A stretch of 64,000 nucleotides of DNA. Source: an uncultured Aeromonadales bacterium. Its GTDB lineage: Bacteria; Pseudomonadota; Gammaproteobacteria; Enterobacterales; Succinivibrionaceae. Shown here piece after piece: positions 55,606 through 64,000 of the stretch (the stretch's first letter is position 1; each line of letters starts with the position of its first letter). The notes beneath the pieces are model-generated. The model made no database searches. It was not told the origin of the DNA and saw only the letters and a program-made list of their open reading frames with translations. The stretch spans positions 1-64,000 of the forward strand of contig CACYPI010000005.1 in NCBI GenBank assembly GCA_902776275.1. Reading direction: 5' to 3'. The position numbers were made by a program, and so were the translations under genes.

Positions 55606-57261
55606 TCACTTCATCTTCTTGTAGGCATTGATGAGGCCGTTGGTCGAGCTGTCGTGAGAGGTGATCTCCTTGTCCGAGGTGAGCTCGGGGATGATCTTGA
55701 GTGCAAGCTTCTTGCCCAGCTCCACGCCGAACTGGTCGAAGGTGTAGATGTTCCAGATGGAGCCCTGCACGAAGATCTTGTGCTCGTACATCGCGATCAG
55801 CATGCCGAGGATGCGCGGGGTGATCTCCTTGACCAGGATCGAGTTGGTCGGGCGGTTGCCGCGGAAGACCTTGAACGGGACGACGTCTTTGTACTCCTTC
55901 TCAGGAACGCCCTTGGCCTCGAACTCGGCGATGACGTCCTTCTTGCCCCTGCCGAAGGCCAGGGCCTCGGTCTGCGCGAAGAAGTTGGAGATGAGCTTGA
56001 CGTGGTGGTCGCCGATCGGATTGTGGCTGATGGCCGGGGCGATGAAGTCGCAGGGGATGATCTTGGTGCCCTGGTGGATCAGCTGGTAGAAGGCGTGCTG
56101 GCCGTTGGTGCCAGGCTCGCCCCAGATGATCGGGCCGGTCTGGTAGTCGGTGATCTTTTTGCCGTCGCGGTCCACGGACTTGCCGTTGGACTCCATGTTG
56201 CCCTGCTGGAAGTAGGCCGGGAAGCGGGCCATGTACTGGTCGTACGGGAGGATGGCCTCGGTCTCGTAGCCGTAGAAGTTGTTGTACCAGATGCCGATGA
56301 GGGCGAGGATCACGGAGATGTTCTTCTCAAACGGGGTGGTGCGGAAGTACTGGTCGTACTCGTAGCCGCCCTTCAGGAACTCCTCGAAGTTGTCGTAGCC
56401 GCAGGCCAGGGCGATCGAAAGTCCGATCGCCGACCAGGAAGAGTAGCGGCCGCCGACCCAGTCCCAGAACTCGAACATGTTCTTGGGATCTATGCCGAAC
56501 TCCTTGACGCCTTCGGTGTTGGTCGAGAGCGCGACGAAGTGCTTGGCGACGAACTTCTCGTCCTTGGCCTTCTTGAGGAACCAGTCGCGCGCGGTGTGGG
56601 CGTTGGTCATGGTCTCAAGGGTGGTGAAGGTCTTGGAGGCGATGAGGAAGAGGGTGGTCTCGGGGTTGAGGGGCTTCAGGGTCTCGGCGATGTGGGTGCC
56701 GTCGATGTTGGAGACGAAGTGGGCGTGCAGGCGGGTGTGGTACGGGGTCAGGGCCAGCGTGATCATCGCTGGGCCGAGGTCGGAGCCGCCGATGCCGATG
56801 TTGACGATGTCTGTGATCTCCTTGCCGGTGTAGCCCTTCCACTTGCCGGAGATGACCTCGTCGCAGAAGGCCTTCATCTTGGCCTGGACGGCCTTGACCT
56901 CGGGCATCACGTCTTTGCCGTCGACCAGAACCGGCTTGCCGGAGAAGTTGCGCAGCGCGGTGTGCAGCACGGCGCGGCCCTCGGTGCGGTTGATCTTCTC
57001 GCCGGAGAACATCGCCTCGATGTTGTCCTTGAGCTTGGTTTCCTCGGCAAGCTCGAGCAGCAGCGAGAGGGTCTCCTCGCTGATGATGTTCTTGGAGAAG
57101 TCGACCAGGATGTCGCCGTTGCCGGCGGTCAGGTGGAACTTGGAGAAGCGATCCTTGTCTTCCTTGAAAAGCTCTTTAAGGGTGCGGTCCTGGGTGTGCT
57201 CGTAGTGCTTGGCGAGCTTCTTCCATGCCTTGGTCGTGGTGGGGTCGATATTGTGGAACAT
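55606..57261 (-). CDS. pgi: Glucose-6-phosphate isomerase
   Basis: 551 residues (E. coli 549). [29 protein letters not shown], the active-site [17 protein letters not shown] and the catalytic region [13 protein letters not shown] are all present. It interconverts Glc-6-P and Fru-6-P, the glmS substrate. Codon use is visibly more biased than in its neighbours, fitting a well-expressed glycolytic gene. GGAG precedes the ATG; TATAAA-like DNA lies upstream at about 57285-57297. Confidence 0.97.
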   Translation of the reverse strand: MFHNIDPTTTKAWKKLAKHYEHTQDRTLKELFKEDKDRFSKFHLTAGNGDILVDFSKNIISEETLSLLLELAEETKLKDNIEAMFSGEKINRTEGRAVLHTALRNFSGKPVLVDGKDVMPEVKAVQAKMKAFCDEVISGKWKGYTGKEITDIVNIGIGGSDLGPAMITLALTPYHTRLHAHFVSNIDGTHIAETLKPLNPETTLFLIASKTFTTLETMTNAHTARDWFLKKAKDEKFVAKHFVALSTNTEGVKEFGIDPKNMFEFWDWVGGRYSSWSAIGLSIALACGYDNFEEFLKGGYEYDQYFRTTPFEKNISVILALIGIWYNNFYGYETEAILPYDQYMARFPAYFQQGNMESNGKSVDRDGKKITDYQTGPIIWGEPGTNGQHAFYQLIHQGTKIIPCDFIAPAISHNPIGDHHVKLISNFFAQTEALAFGRGKKDVIAEFEAKGVPEKEYKDVVPFKVFRGNRPTNSILVKEITPRILGMLIAMYEHKIFVQGSIWNIYTFDQFGVELGKKLALKIIPELTSDKEITSHDSSTNGLINAYKKMK

Positions 57262-57425
57262 GAAGTTGTCTCCGCTTTCCTTTATTTATTTATATTGTGG
57301 CGCGCCAAAGGGCCGCGCCGTGCGCATGAGAACGCGCCAGGCCGCGTCCGCAAAGGGTTCCGGCCCGGACTTTCAACAATAATACACTCTTTTTGTTAAC
57401 TGACAGTCCAGCTCCCTTGAGGGCC

Positions 57426-58370
57426 TCAGAGCACGCTGTCGGCACCGGATCTGCGGCGCGTGAGGTCGGGCTCGAAGCTCGGGGCGACGCTGCTGGCGAC
57501 GCGGTTGACCGCCTTGATGAGCGGCTTCTGGGCGTTCTTCTTGAGGGAGCACAGCGCGACGCGGAAGTCGGCCCACGGCAGTTCCCTTAGGATGAAGACG
57601 TCGTTCTTGAATGGCGAGATGTCGTAGACGAGCTTGGGCACCACCGAAAGCCCGAAGCCCAGGCCGGTGAGGCTCACGATGGCCTCGTGGCCTGCGACCT
57701 CCGAGTAGATCTTGGGGGTGACGTCCTGGGCCGAGAACCACTTGTCGACCTCGTAGCGCAGCTGCCCGCGCTCGGGCATGATGAACGGCACCTCCTCAAG
57801 ATCGTAGCCTGAGAGGTCGGAGCCGCCGATGCAGTCAAAGCGCGGCTTCTTGGGGGCGAGCAGGATGAGCGGGAAGGTCACGAGGTCGACAAACGAGATG
57901 TCCTCGTCCACTTCGTTGGGCAGGGCGCTTATCGCAAGGTCGGGCCCGCCCTTGGCGCGCAGTCTCCCGATGGACTCGGCTGGATCGCCGGTCTCTATCT
58001 TCACCTCGAGGCCGGGAGCCTTCAGGTGGAGCTCGTTCAACAGCCTTGGGATGAACATGTAGCAGGCGGTCACCGAGCAGAAGAGTTTCACCGTGCCCGA
58101 CACGGCTGCGGCGTTGCTGCGCAGCGACGCCTCGAGGCCTGCGTAGTCGCTCAGGGCCTTGCGGGCGAAGGCCTCGAACTTGCGCCCGGCCTCGGTGATG
58201 AACACTCCTTTCTTGTCGCGGATGCAGAGCTTGGCGCCAAGCTCCTTCTCGAGCTTGTTGAGAGTGCGGCTCAAGGTGGAGGGGCTTACGTGGCAGAGCG
58301 TTGCGGTTCGCGTGAGATTTGACGTCTCGCACAATCTCAAGAATGCAGTGGCGTCTTTTAAATCAAGCAT
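57426..58370 (-). CDS. ilvY: LysR-type activator IlvY
   Basis: 314 residues: N-terminal winged helix with HVSPSTLSRTLNKLEKELG, then a periplasmic-binding-like effector domain (LFCSVTACYMFIPRLL, ISALPNEVDEDISF, VAGHEAIVSLTGLGFG) close to E. coli IlvY. It activates ilvC in response to acetolactate or acetohydroxybutyrate. It is divergent from ilvC with a dyad in the shared gap. Good Shine-Dalgarno (AGGAG). Confidence 0.93.
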   Translation of the reverse strand: MLDLKDATAFLRLCETSNLTRTATLCHVSPSTLSRTLNKLEKELGAKLCIRDKKGVFITEAGRKFEAFARKALSDYAGLEASLRSNAAAVSGTVKLFCSVTACYMFIPRLLNELHLKAPGLEVKIETGDPAESIGRLRAKGGPDLAISALPNEVDEDISFVDLVTFPLILLAPKKPRFDCIGGSDLSGYDLEEVPFIMPERGQLRYEVDKWFSAQDVTPKIYSEVAGHEAIVSLTGLGFGLSVVPKLVYDISPFKNDVFILRELPWADFRVALCSLKKNAQKPLIKAVNRVASSVAPSFEPDLTRRRSGADSVL

Positions 58371-58410
58371 TTGATAATCTCCTGGTCCGCGAAGTCTTTG
58401 AAATCATGTA

Positions 58411-58427
58411 ATTGCAAAATTTGCAAT
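58411..58427. promoter_or_regulatory. Candidate IlvY operator
   Basis: ATTGCAA-AAT-TTGCAAT, a near-perfect dyad midway between divergent ilvY and ilvC. It is the kind of site LysR regulators use, and TTGCAA half-sites agree with my recollection of E. coli IlvY operators. Confidence 0.65.
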
Positions 58428-58461
58428 GCTTGATAAATTATATTCCACTTTCTAAAAATTC

Positions 58462-58470
58462 TGTTATGAT
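58462..58470 (+). promoter_or_regulatory. ilvC promoter (extended -10)
   Basis: TGTTATGAT (TGn plus TATGAT), start near 58477, 35 bp downstream of the IlvY dyad; a CCACC/GGTGG hairpin follows in the leader. Confidence 0.55.
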
Positions 58471-58529
58471 GAAACCACCTTTTTTAGGGTGGAAGACAAA
58501 AAACACTTGTTGTGGAACCGGAAGGAAAT

Positions 58530-60014
58530 ATGTCCCAGAATTACTTCAATACTCTGAATCTCCGCCAGAAACTGGCCCAGTTAGGCTGCTGCGAGCTCAT
58601 GGACCGCAGCGAGTTTGCAGACGGCTGCAACTTCCTCAAGGGAAAGAAGGTCGTGATCGTCGGCTGCGGCGCCCAGGGCCTCAACCAGGGCCTGAACCTC
58701 CGCGACTCCGGTCTCGATGTCAGCTACGCCCTCCGCCAGGCGGCCATCGACGAGAAGCGCGCCTCCTACAAGCGCGCCACCGAGAACGGCTTCAAGGTCG
58801 GCACCTACGACCAGGTGATCCCGACTGCCGATCTGGTGATCAACCTGACTCCGGACAAGCAGCACGAGAACGTCGTCAACGCCGTGCAGCCCCTGATGAA
58901 GAGCGGCGCCGCGCTGGGCTACTCCCACGGCTTCAACATAGTCGAGCTGGGCATGCAGGTGCGCAAGGACATCACCGTCGTGATGGTCGCCCCGAAGGCC
59001 CCGGGCACCGAGGTCCGCGAGGAGTACCGCCGCGGCTTCGGCACCCCGATGCTGCTGGCCGTCCACCCTGAGAACGATCCCAAGGGCGAGGGCTGGGCGA
59101 TCGCCAAGGCCTGGGCTTCAGGGCTGGGCGGCGACCGCGCCGGCTGCCTGCGCTCCTCCTTCGTCGCCGAGGTTAAGTCCGACCTGATGGGCGAGCAGAC
59201 CATCCTCTGCGGCGTCCTCCAGACCGCCACCATCCTGATGTACGACCGCATGGTCGAGCTGGGTATGGACAAGGCCTATGCCTGCAAGCTCCTGCAGTAC
59301 GGCTGGGAGACCACCTGCGAGGCATTGAAGCAGGGCGGCATCACCAACATGATGGACAGGATGTCCAACCCCGCCAAGATCAAGGCCTTCTACCTGGCCG
59401 AAGAGCTCAAGAAGATCCTCAAGGACCTCTACCTCAAGCACATGGACGACATCGAGAGCGGCGAGTTCTCGCGCATCATGATGGAAGACTGGGCCAACGG
59501 CGACGTCAAGCTCCACACCTGGAGGGACAACTACGCCAAGACCCCGTTCGAGCACGCCGAGCCTTGCCAGACCAAGATCTCCGAGCAGGAGTACTTCGAC
59601 CGCAACACCCTGATGATCGCCTTTGCCAAGGCCGGCATCGAGCTGGCGTTCGAGACCATGACCCACTCCGGCATCTACCCTGAGTCCGCCTACTACGAGT
59701 CGCTCCACGAGCTGCCGCTGATCGCCAACCTGATCGCCCGCCGCCGCCTCTACGAGATGAACGTCGTGATCTCCGACACCGCCGAGTACGGCAACTACCT
59801 GTTCGCCAACGCCGCCATCCCGATGCTCAAGGACTTCATGAGCAAGCAGGGCCTGGACGTCGAGGGCGAGGGCCTCAAGGGCGACGCCTCCGTCGACAAC
59901 ATCGAGCTCATCAAGGTCAACGACGCGATCCGCAACCACCCGATCGAGGTCGTGGGCCGCAAGCTCCGCGCCTACATGTCCGACATGAAGGAGATCTCCG
60001 TCGGCAACAACTGA
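58530..60014 (+). CDS. ilvC: Ketol-acid reductoisomerase, class II
   Basis: 494 residues, the long enteric type (E. coli 491), in branched-chain amino-acid synthesis. NADPH fold [26 protein letters not shown], the Mg-binding region [18 protein letters not shown] and a duplicated C-terminal knotted domain. AAGGAAAT lies before ATG 58530; an in-frame GTG at 58512 is less likely. Strong codon bias suggests high expression. Confidence 0.97.
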   Translation: MSQNYFNTLNLRQKLAQLGCCELMDRSEFADGCNFLKGKKVVIVGCGAQGLNQGLNLRDSGLDVSYALRQAAIDEKRASYKRATENGFKVGTYDQVIPTADLVINLTPDKQHENVVNAVQPLMKSGAALGYSHGFNIVELGMQVRKDITVVMVAPKAPGTEVREEYRRGFGTPMLLAVHPENDPKGEGWAIAKAWASGLGGDRAGCLRSSFVAEVKSDLMGEQTILCGVLQTATILMYDRMVELGMDKAYACKLLQYGWETTCEALKQGGITNMMDRMSNPAKIKAFYLAEELKKILKDLYLKHMDDIESGEFSRIMMEDWANGDVKLHTWRDNYAKTPFEHAEPCQTKISEQEYFDRNTLMIAFAKAGIELAFETMTHSGIYPESAYYESLHELPLIANLIARRRLYEMNVVISDTAEYGNYLFANAAIPMLKDFMSKQGLDVEGEGLKGDASVDNIELIKVNDAIRNHPIEVVGRKLRAYMSDMKEISVGNN

Positions 60015-60047
60015 TGGGATCCATCCTTTAAATTAAGGAATGAAGCG

Positions 60048-60083
60048 AAAAAGGCGCTCCGGGGAACCCCGGGGCGCCTTTTT
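60048..60083. terminator. Bidirectional terminator between ilvC and rep
   Basis: AAAAAGGCGC/GCGCCTTTTT outer stem with an inner CCGGGG/CCCCGG, A-run on one side and T-run on the other, between convergent stops. Confidence 0.92.
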
Positions 60084-60104
60084 GCTGCCTGCAATGGCTC
60101 CTGG

Positions 60105-62213
60105 CTACTCGTCGCGGAAGGGCGGGCGCCACTTTATCTGCGAGAGCGCGCATCTGGACCCCCGCGGGAGGCGCGAGGACTGGATCATCGAGTCAAGCTG
60201 CGAGAAGGCATCGTCGATCCCCGCCTGGTAGTAGGCCTGCGAGTCCTTGACGTGCTCGCCCAGGCGGTGCCATTCGATGTCCTCGGGAGGCAGCTCGTCC
60301 AAAAAGCGCGATGGGGTGTTGAACTTGATGTCCGACATGAGATCCTGCGCGCGGATGCGGCGGTTGCGGCACAGCAGCAGCGTGAGCTCGAGCTTGGCGC
60401 GGGTCACGCCCACATAGAAAAGCCTGCGCTCCTCCTCGATCCCCCCCGGGATCCCGATGGAGTTGCGGTGGGGCAGGATCCCCTCCTCGCAGCCCACGAG
60501 GTAGACGTATGGGAACTCTAACCCCTTGGCCGCGTGCAGCGTCATCATCTGCACCGCGTCGGCGTCCTGCCCCGAGTCGTTGCGGTTTAGCATCTCGCGA
60601 AGCCCCAGCTTGTCCACGGCCTCGAGGAAGGTGAGCTTCTCGCGTCCGCCCTTGCCGGTGATGAGATCGGTGATCCATTCCATGAGCGTGCGGGCGTTGC
60701 GCACCTTCATCTCGCCCGCAGCCTGGCTTGCCGCGGCGGCCTTCAAGTGCCGCTCGTAGCCCAAGGTGTCGATGAGCGAGGAGGCCAGGCTGGCATCGTG
60801 CTTGCGGAAGAGCTGGTTGCGCAGGTTCGTCACCAGGATCACGAACTGCCCCACCGCCTGCATCTGCGCAGGGCCGATCCTGCTTGCAAGCTCGCCTGCG
60901 AGCATGCTGTCGTACATGGGCTTGCCGTTCAGGCGCGCCAGGGTTGCGATCTCTGCGATGGTCTCAGAGCCGATGCCGCGGCGCGGGACGTTGATGACGC
61001 GCAGCAGCGCCGCGTCGTCGCGCGGGTTGCACAGCACGCGGCACCAGCCCATGAGATCCTTGATCTCCTGCTGCTCGAAGAAGCTCGTCCCCCCTGTGAT
61101 CACGCAGGGGATGTGATTCTCGCGGAAGGCCTTCTCGATGGCGCGCGACTGGAAGTTGCTGCGGTAGAGCACGGCGTAGTCGCGCCAGGGCGCGCGGCTC
61201 AGGTAGCGGTGGCTGAAGATGAGCTCGGCGATGCGCTCGCTCTGATCCTCCTCGGTCTTGACCTCGTGGATCTGAATCTTGCGGCCGTCGCCCATCGAGG
61301 AGCGCAGCGTCTTTGCAAAAACGTGCGGGTTGTGGGCGATGATGGTGTTGGCGCAGTGGAGGATGCGCGCGGTGGAGCGGTAGTTCTGCTCGAGCTTGAT
61401 GACCTTGAGGTCCGGATAGTCGTCGGCGAGCGCGCGGATGTTCTCGGGCCTGGCTCCGCGCCAGGAGTAGATGGACTGGTCGTCGTCGCCGACCACGGTG
61501 AAGCGGTTGTGCGCCCCGGTTAAGAGCTTTAAGAGCTGGTACTGGGTCTCGTTGGTGTCTTGGTACTCGTCCACGAGCATGTATTGGAAAGCTGCCTGCC
61601 AGCGCGCGCGGAAGGACTCGTCGTCACGCAGGCGGCGCGCCGTGAGGTAGATGAGGTCTTCAAAGTCGATGGCGTTGCAGGCCCTCAGGTAGCTGTCATA
61701 GAAGCGGTAGGCCATGCGCGTCCAGTTGCCCTCGATCCTCATCTCGCCAGGGGCCACGAGCGCCGACTTCCAAAGCGAGATAGCCTGCGCCGCCTTCTCG
61801 GCAAGCAGGCGGTCGGAGCTGTCCTGCAGAAGCTGGGGGAACTTCTCGCGGATGATGTCGCGCAGGATCTTCTGCTGGTCGTACTCGTCAAAGAGCGAGA
61901 AGTTGCGGCCTAGATCGAAGGCGGCGTGCTCCTTCCTTATGATTGAGAGCCCCAGCGAGTGGAAGGTCGAGATGGTGATGCGCGAGGCGATCTCCGAGCC
62001 TAGGTCGGCTGCGGCGCGCTCGCGCATCTCGGCAGCGGCCTTGTTGGTGAAGGTCACGGCGCATACGGACTCGGGCGGCAGAGAGTGCAGCCTGATGAGC
62101 GCGGAGATCTTGGAGGTGATGACGCGGGTCTTGCCCGAGCCGGCCCCTGCAAGCACGAGGCAGGGACCGTCAGTGTAGTCAACCGCCTCCTGCTGGGCGG
62201 GGTTGAGCTTCAC
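60105..62213 (-). CDS. rep: ATP-dependent DNA helicase Rep
   Basis: 702 residues (E. coli 673), a UvrD/Rep superfamily 1 helicase. LVLAGAGSGKTRVIT (motif I), VTFTNKAAAEM, LVDEYQDTNETQY (II), VVGDDDQSIYSWRGA (III), LEQNYRST (IV), MTLHAAKGLEFPYVYLVG (V) and RRLFYVGVTRAK (VI). It helps forks past obstacles. The start is GTG 62213, overlapping the upstream stop as GTGA and giving VKLNPAQQEAV as in Rep; the frame runs much further upstream without meaning. Confidence 0.95.
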   Translation of the reverse strand: MKLNPAQQEAVDYTDGPCLVLAGAGSGKTRVITSKISALIRLHSLPPESVCAVTFTNKAAAEMRERAAADLGSEIASRITISTFHSLGLSIIRKEHAAFDLGRNFSLFDEYDQQKILRDIIREKFPQLLQDSSDRLLAEKAAQAISLWKSALVAPGEMRIEGNWTRMAYRFYDSYLRACNAIDFEDLIYLTARRLRDDESFRARWQAAFQYMLVDEYQDTNETQYQLLKLLTGAHNRFTVVGDDDQSIYSWRGARPENIRALADDYPDLKVIKLEQNYRSTARILHCANTIIAHNPHVFAKTLRSSMGDGRKIQIHEVKTEEDQSERIAELIFSHRYLSRAPWRDYAVLYRSNFQSRAIEKAFRENHIPCVITGGTSFFEQQEIKDLMGWCRVLCNPRDDAALLRVINVPRRGIGSETIAEIATLARLNGKPMYDSMLAGELASRIGPAQMQAVGQFVILVTNLRNQLFRKHDASLASSLIDTLGYERHLKAAAASQAAGEMKVRNARTLMEWITDLITGKGGREKLTFLEAVDKLGLREMLNRNDSGQDADAVQMMTLHAAKGLEFPYVYLVGCEEGILPHRNSIGIPGGIEEERRLFYVGVTRAKLELTLLLCRNRRIRAQDLMSDIKFNTPSRFLDELPPEDIEWHRLGEHVKDSQAYYQAGIDDAFSQLDSMIQSSRLPRGSRCALSQIKWRPPFRDE

Positions 62214-64000
62214 GGATTGGCCGTCGGGCGCGAGGAGTACATCGAGAACGAGAGCGGCCTGCCGTTGGGGTCGATGGTCCTGCACGAGTAATCGCCTTTC
62301 TCGCTCAGCGTCACGCTGATGTTCTGCACGGCCTGGGATTCGGCGCACTCGCCGCAGTCCTGGCTGCACAGCGCGATGATCGGGATGCGGCAGAGCTTGC
62401 ACAGCCGCCCCAGGCGCGCGAGGGCCTGCAGGCACTCGCCTGGCTGGCAGGATGTGAGGTCGGCTACCGTGACGAAGGGATCCTCGCCCTGCACGCGGCA
62501 GGCGATGATCCCCTGCTCGATGTCCGAGGCGGGATCGCCCGAGCGGACCTCGAGGAGCCTTGCGCTCATCCAAAGCGTGTCCTGGCCCTGGACGGCGCCT
62601 TCGGGGTCGGCGGGGCGCCTTACCAGCGCCGACATGTAGTCCCACTGGCTCAAGGTGCCGGCGTAGACGAGGTTCGACTGGCGCTCGGAGATGATGTCCG
62701 CGACGAGCATTCTCGCGGTGTGGGGCCTGGCACTTATGGTGTAGAGCGCGTTGCTCACGCGCAGGCGCGAGAGGTCCTCCGAGGAGGCGATGAGCTCGTG
62801 GCCCTCTTGCTTTTGCGGCAGCGGCACGAGGTTGTAGGAGAGCAGCTGGTCGAGCGACTTCAGGCGGCGTTCGAGCTCGGCGCGGTTCTTGACCAGGGCT
62901 TCGTTGGCATCCTTGTAAGGGAAGGCGATGTCCACGCGCTTGTAGGGGATCTGCAGGCGGTAGAGCCCCATGGCCAGATCGCGCGCCGCCTCCTGCCCGG
63001 ACTTGTCGTTGTCGAGGCAGATGTAGAAGGTGCGGTCGCAGGAGGGGCCGCCTTGGCGGAGGATTTCCAAGAGCGCGTGGACGTTGCCGTAGCCCCCAAG
63101 GGAGATCGCGGTGAAGCCCAGCGTCTCGAGGCTCAGCGCGTCGAACTCGCCTTCGGTTACGAAGATGTCGCCGCTGCCCTCGAGCGCCTGGCGGTTGAAG
63201 ATCTCGAACGCGCCCTGCTTGCGGTAGCGGTCGGCGTCGCGCGGCGAGGTGTTGCGCACGGTGTAGGAGCTGTCGGAGCTGGGGATGATCACGGCGCGCC
63301 AGAGCACCTGGGCGCCGAGCTGGTCGGTGCCTGCGATGTAGTGGTCGTCATATCCCAGGTTGAAGCGGGAGACCACCTCGTCGGAGATCCCGCGCAGCCT
63401 GAAGTAGTCGGTCTTGCCGGCGTCGGCGGCACATTTCTTTATGTAGTCGCCAAAGCTGTATGCAGGCTTGGGCTCCTCGCGCGGCCTTCCGAAGATCCCC
63501 TGGGGCTGGAAGCTCCTGGGGGTGTTTGCCGCGTTCTGGTAGGGGGAGTACGAGCGCGCAGGCTGGGCGGGCTTGGCCTTGAAGCTCAGTCCGCCGCCTG
63601 GCAAGTTGAGCGTGCTCTGGACCGAGACCCCGTCTGAGGGCGAATAGGAGTTGGGGGCCGAGAACGGGGGCTGGCGCACCGCCTGCATCTGGGGCTGGGC
63701 GTACATCTGCGGGTCGGCGCCTTGGCGGAAGTCCGAGGACTCGATCTCGAACACCGGCCCGTCGTCGAAGCTCTGCGAGGCCAGCGCGGCGCTGTCCTGG
63801 TGTGAGTTGCCCTGAAGATGGCGCACGTAGTCCATGAGCTGGTAGGGCACCTCGCCTATGAATATCTCATGGGCCTTCTTGAACTGCGATGGGTAGTCGG
63901 GCAGGTGGTTGTCGATGCCTATGAGCTCGAAGATGTCGTAGGATGCGCCGCACTCGAAGCACCTGACCGTGTAGTCGGCAGGGTTGTAACTCATCGTGGG
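62210..64000 (-). CDS. TOPRIM primase-like protein with degenerate DnaB-like domain (partial)
   Basis: Open to the window edge. The visible part begins PTMSYNPADYTVRCFECGASYDIFELIG, the second half of a primase-type zinc ribbon, so the true start lies beyond 64000 and the Met at 63994 is probably internal. Then come a low-complexity linker (about 65-175), a TOPRIM domain with intact residues (FVTEGEFDALSLE, CLDNDKSGQEAA) and KDANEAL, and a C-terminal region like a RecA/DnaB fold. In this last domain the P-loop position reads ISARPHTARML, with no GKT, and VTVADL / RIPIIALCSQ resemble the later strands. Related to phage-type primase-helicases. It overlaps rep by 4 bp. Confidence 0.65.
   Translation of the reverse strand, partial: PTMSYNPADYTVRCFECGASYDIFELIGIDNHLPDYPSQFKKAHEIFIGEVPYQLMDYVRHLQGNSHQDSAALASQSFDDGPVFEIESSDFRQGADPQMYAQPQMQAVRQPPFSAPNSYSPSDGVSVQSTLNLPGGGLSFKAKPAQPARSYSPYQNAANTPRSFQPQGIFGRPREEPKPAYSFGDYIKKCAADAGKTDYFRLRGISDEVVSRFNLGYDDHYIAGTDQLGAQVLWRAVIIPSSDSSYTVRNTSPRDADRYRKQGAFEIFNRQALEGSGDIFVTEGEFDALSLETLGFTAISLGGYGNVHALLEILRQGGPSCDRTFYICLDNDKSGQEAARDLAMGLYRLQIPYKRVDIAFPYKDANEALVKNRAELERRLKSLDQLLSYNLVPLPQKQEGHELIASSEDLSRLRVSNALYTISARPHTARMLVADIISERQSNLVYAGTLSQWDYMSALVRRPADPEGAVQGQDTLWMSARLLEVRSGDPASDIEQGIIACRVQGEDPFVTVADLTSCQPGECLQALARLGRLCKLCRIPIIALCSQDCGECAESQAVQNISVTLSEKGDYSCRTIDPNGRPLSFSMYSSRPTANP

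Noticed and set aside
55537..57399. 620-residue open frame on the plus strand opposite pgi
   Set aside because: The minus strand encodes a textbook Pgi; GC-rich third positions create long antisense frames. The product is repetitive in Val, Leu, Asp and Gly with no domain.
62210..64000. Prophage or plasmid fragment around the TOPRIM gene
   Set aside because: The protein type is phage-like, but it is tightly coupled to rep and no integrase, capsid, repeat or att site is visible. Kept as a chromosomal gene.

Overview
The window looks like chromosomal core DNA of a gammaproteobacterium. It is GC-rich and densely packed: 47 protein genes (36 on the minus strand) and one tRNA, with no insertion sequence, prophage or CRISPR array visible. 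The evidence for Gammaproteobacteria is gene content and order: split glyQ/glyS, rpoZ-spoT, a DUF3334 gene, ntrB-ntrC, the def-fmt-rsmB-trkA-trkH cluster opposite yrdD-purE-tsaC-aroE, and divergent ilvY/ilvC with a long class II KARI. MenA points to menaquinone and is compatible with anaerobic growth. An Aeromonadales/Succinivibrionaceae-like host is a guess.

Layout. 1-1160: an AT-rich, essentially gene-free kilobase with six parS (ParB-binding) palindromes and one DnaA-box match, so probably origin-proximal centromere DNA. 1161-6170 (-): metY, glyQS and tusA. 6249-7786 (+): tRNA-Thr(UGU) and ompA. 7941-14549 (-): a DUF3334 protein, engB, gmk, rpoZ, spoT, a PldB-like hydrolase and a CobW-type GTPase. 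14670-17230 (-): ntrB-ntrC. 17449-20496: typA (-) and yihY (+). 20550-28200 (-): pepP, pssA, recG and an AsmA-like gene. 28335-30395 (+): prlC. 30471-33633 (-): menA and rnb. 33706-39441 (-): def-fmt-rsmB-trkA-trkH. 39520-42828 (+): yrdD, then overlapping purE-tsaC-aroE-rsmJ. 42821-49480 (-): lgt-glmU-glmS, a sugar-symporter/PTS-EIIA fusion and a periplasmic binding protein. 49544-50844 (+): a small membrane protein and a phosphopantetheinyl transferase. 50841-58370 (-): dnaE, uppP, pgi and ilvY. 58530-60014 (+): ilvC. 60105-64000 (-): rep, preceded by a TOPRIM protein cut by the window edge.

Most genes serve housekeeping: translation (glyQS, fmt, def, tsaC, rsmB, rsmJ, typA, engB), replication and repair (dnaE, rep, recG), envelope synthesis (glmU, glmS, lgt, uppP, pssA, AsmA-like, ompA), K+ uptake (trkA, trkH), nucleotide and amino-acid synthesis, and stress or nitrogen signalling (spoT, ntrBC).

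Four things stand out. The NtrC homologue keeps its receiver and DNA-binding ends, but its AAA+ domain has lost the GAFTGA loop, the Walker A lysine, the Walker B aspartate and the sensor II arginine. A GPH-family symporter is fused to a type-2 PTS EIIA domain. The TOPRIM protein next to rep carries what looks like a dead DnaB-type P-loop. At least ten promoters share an extended -10 element (TGnTAnnAT) without an obvious -35.
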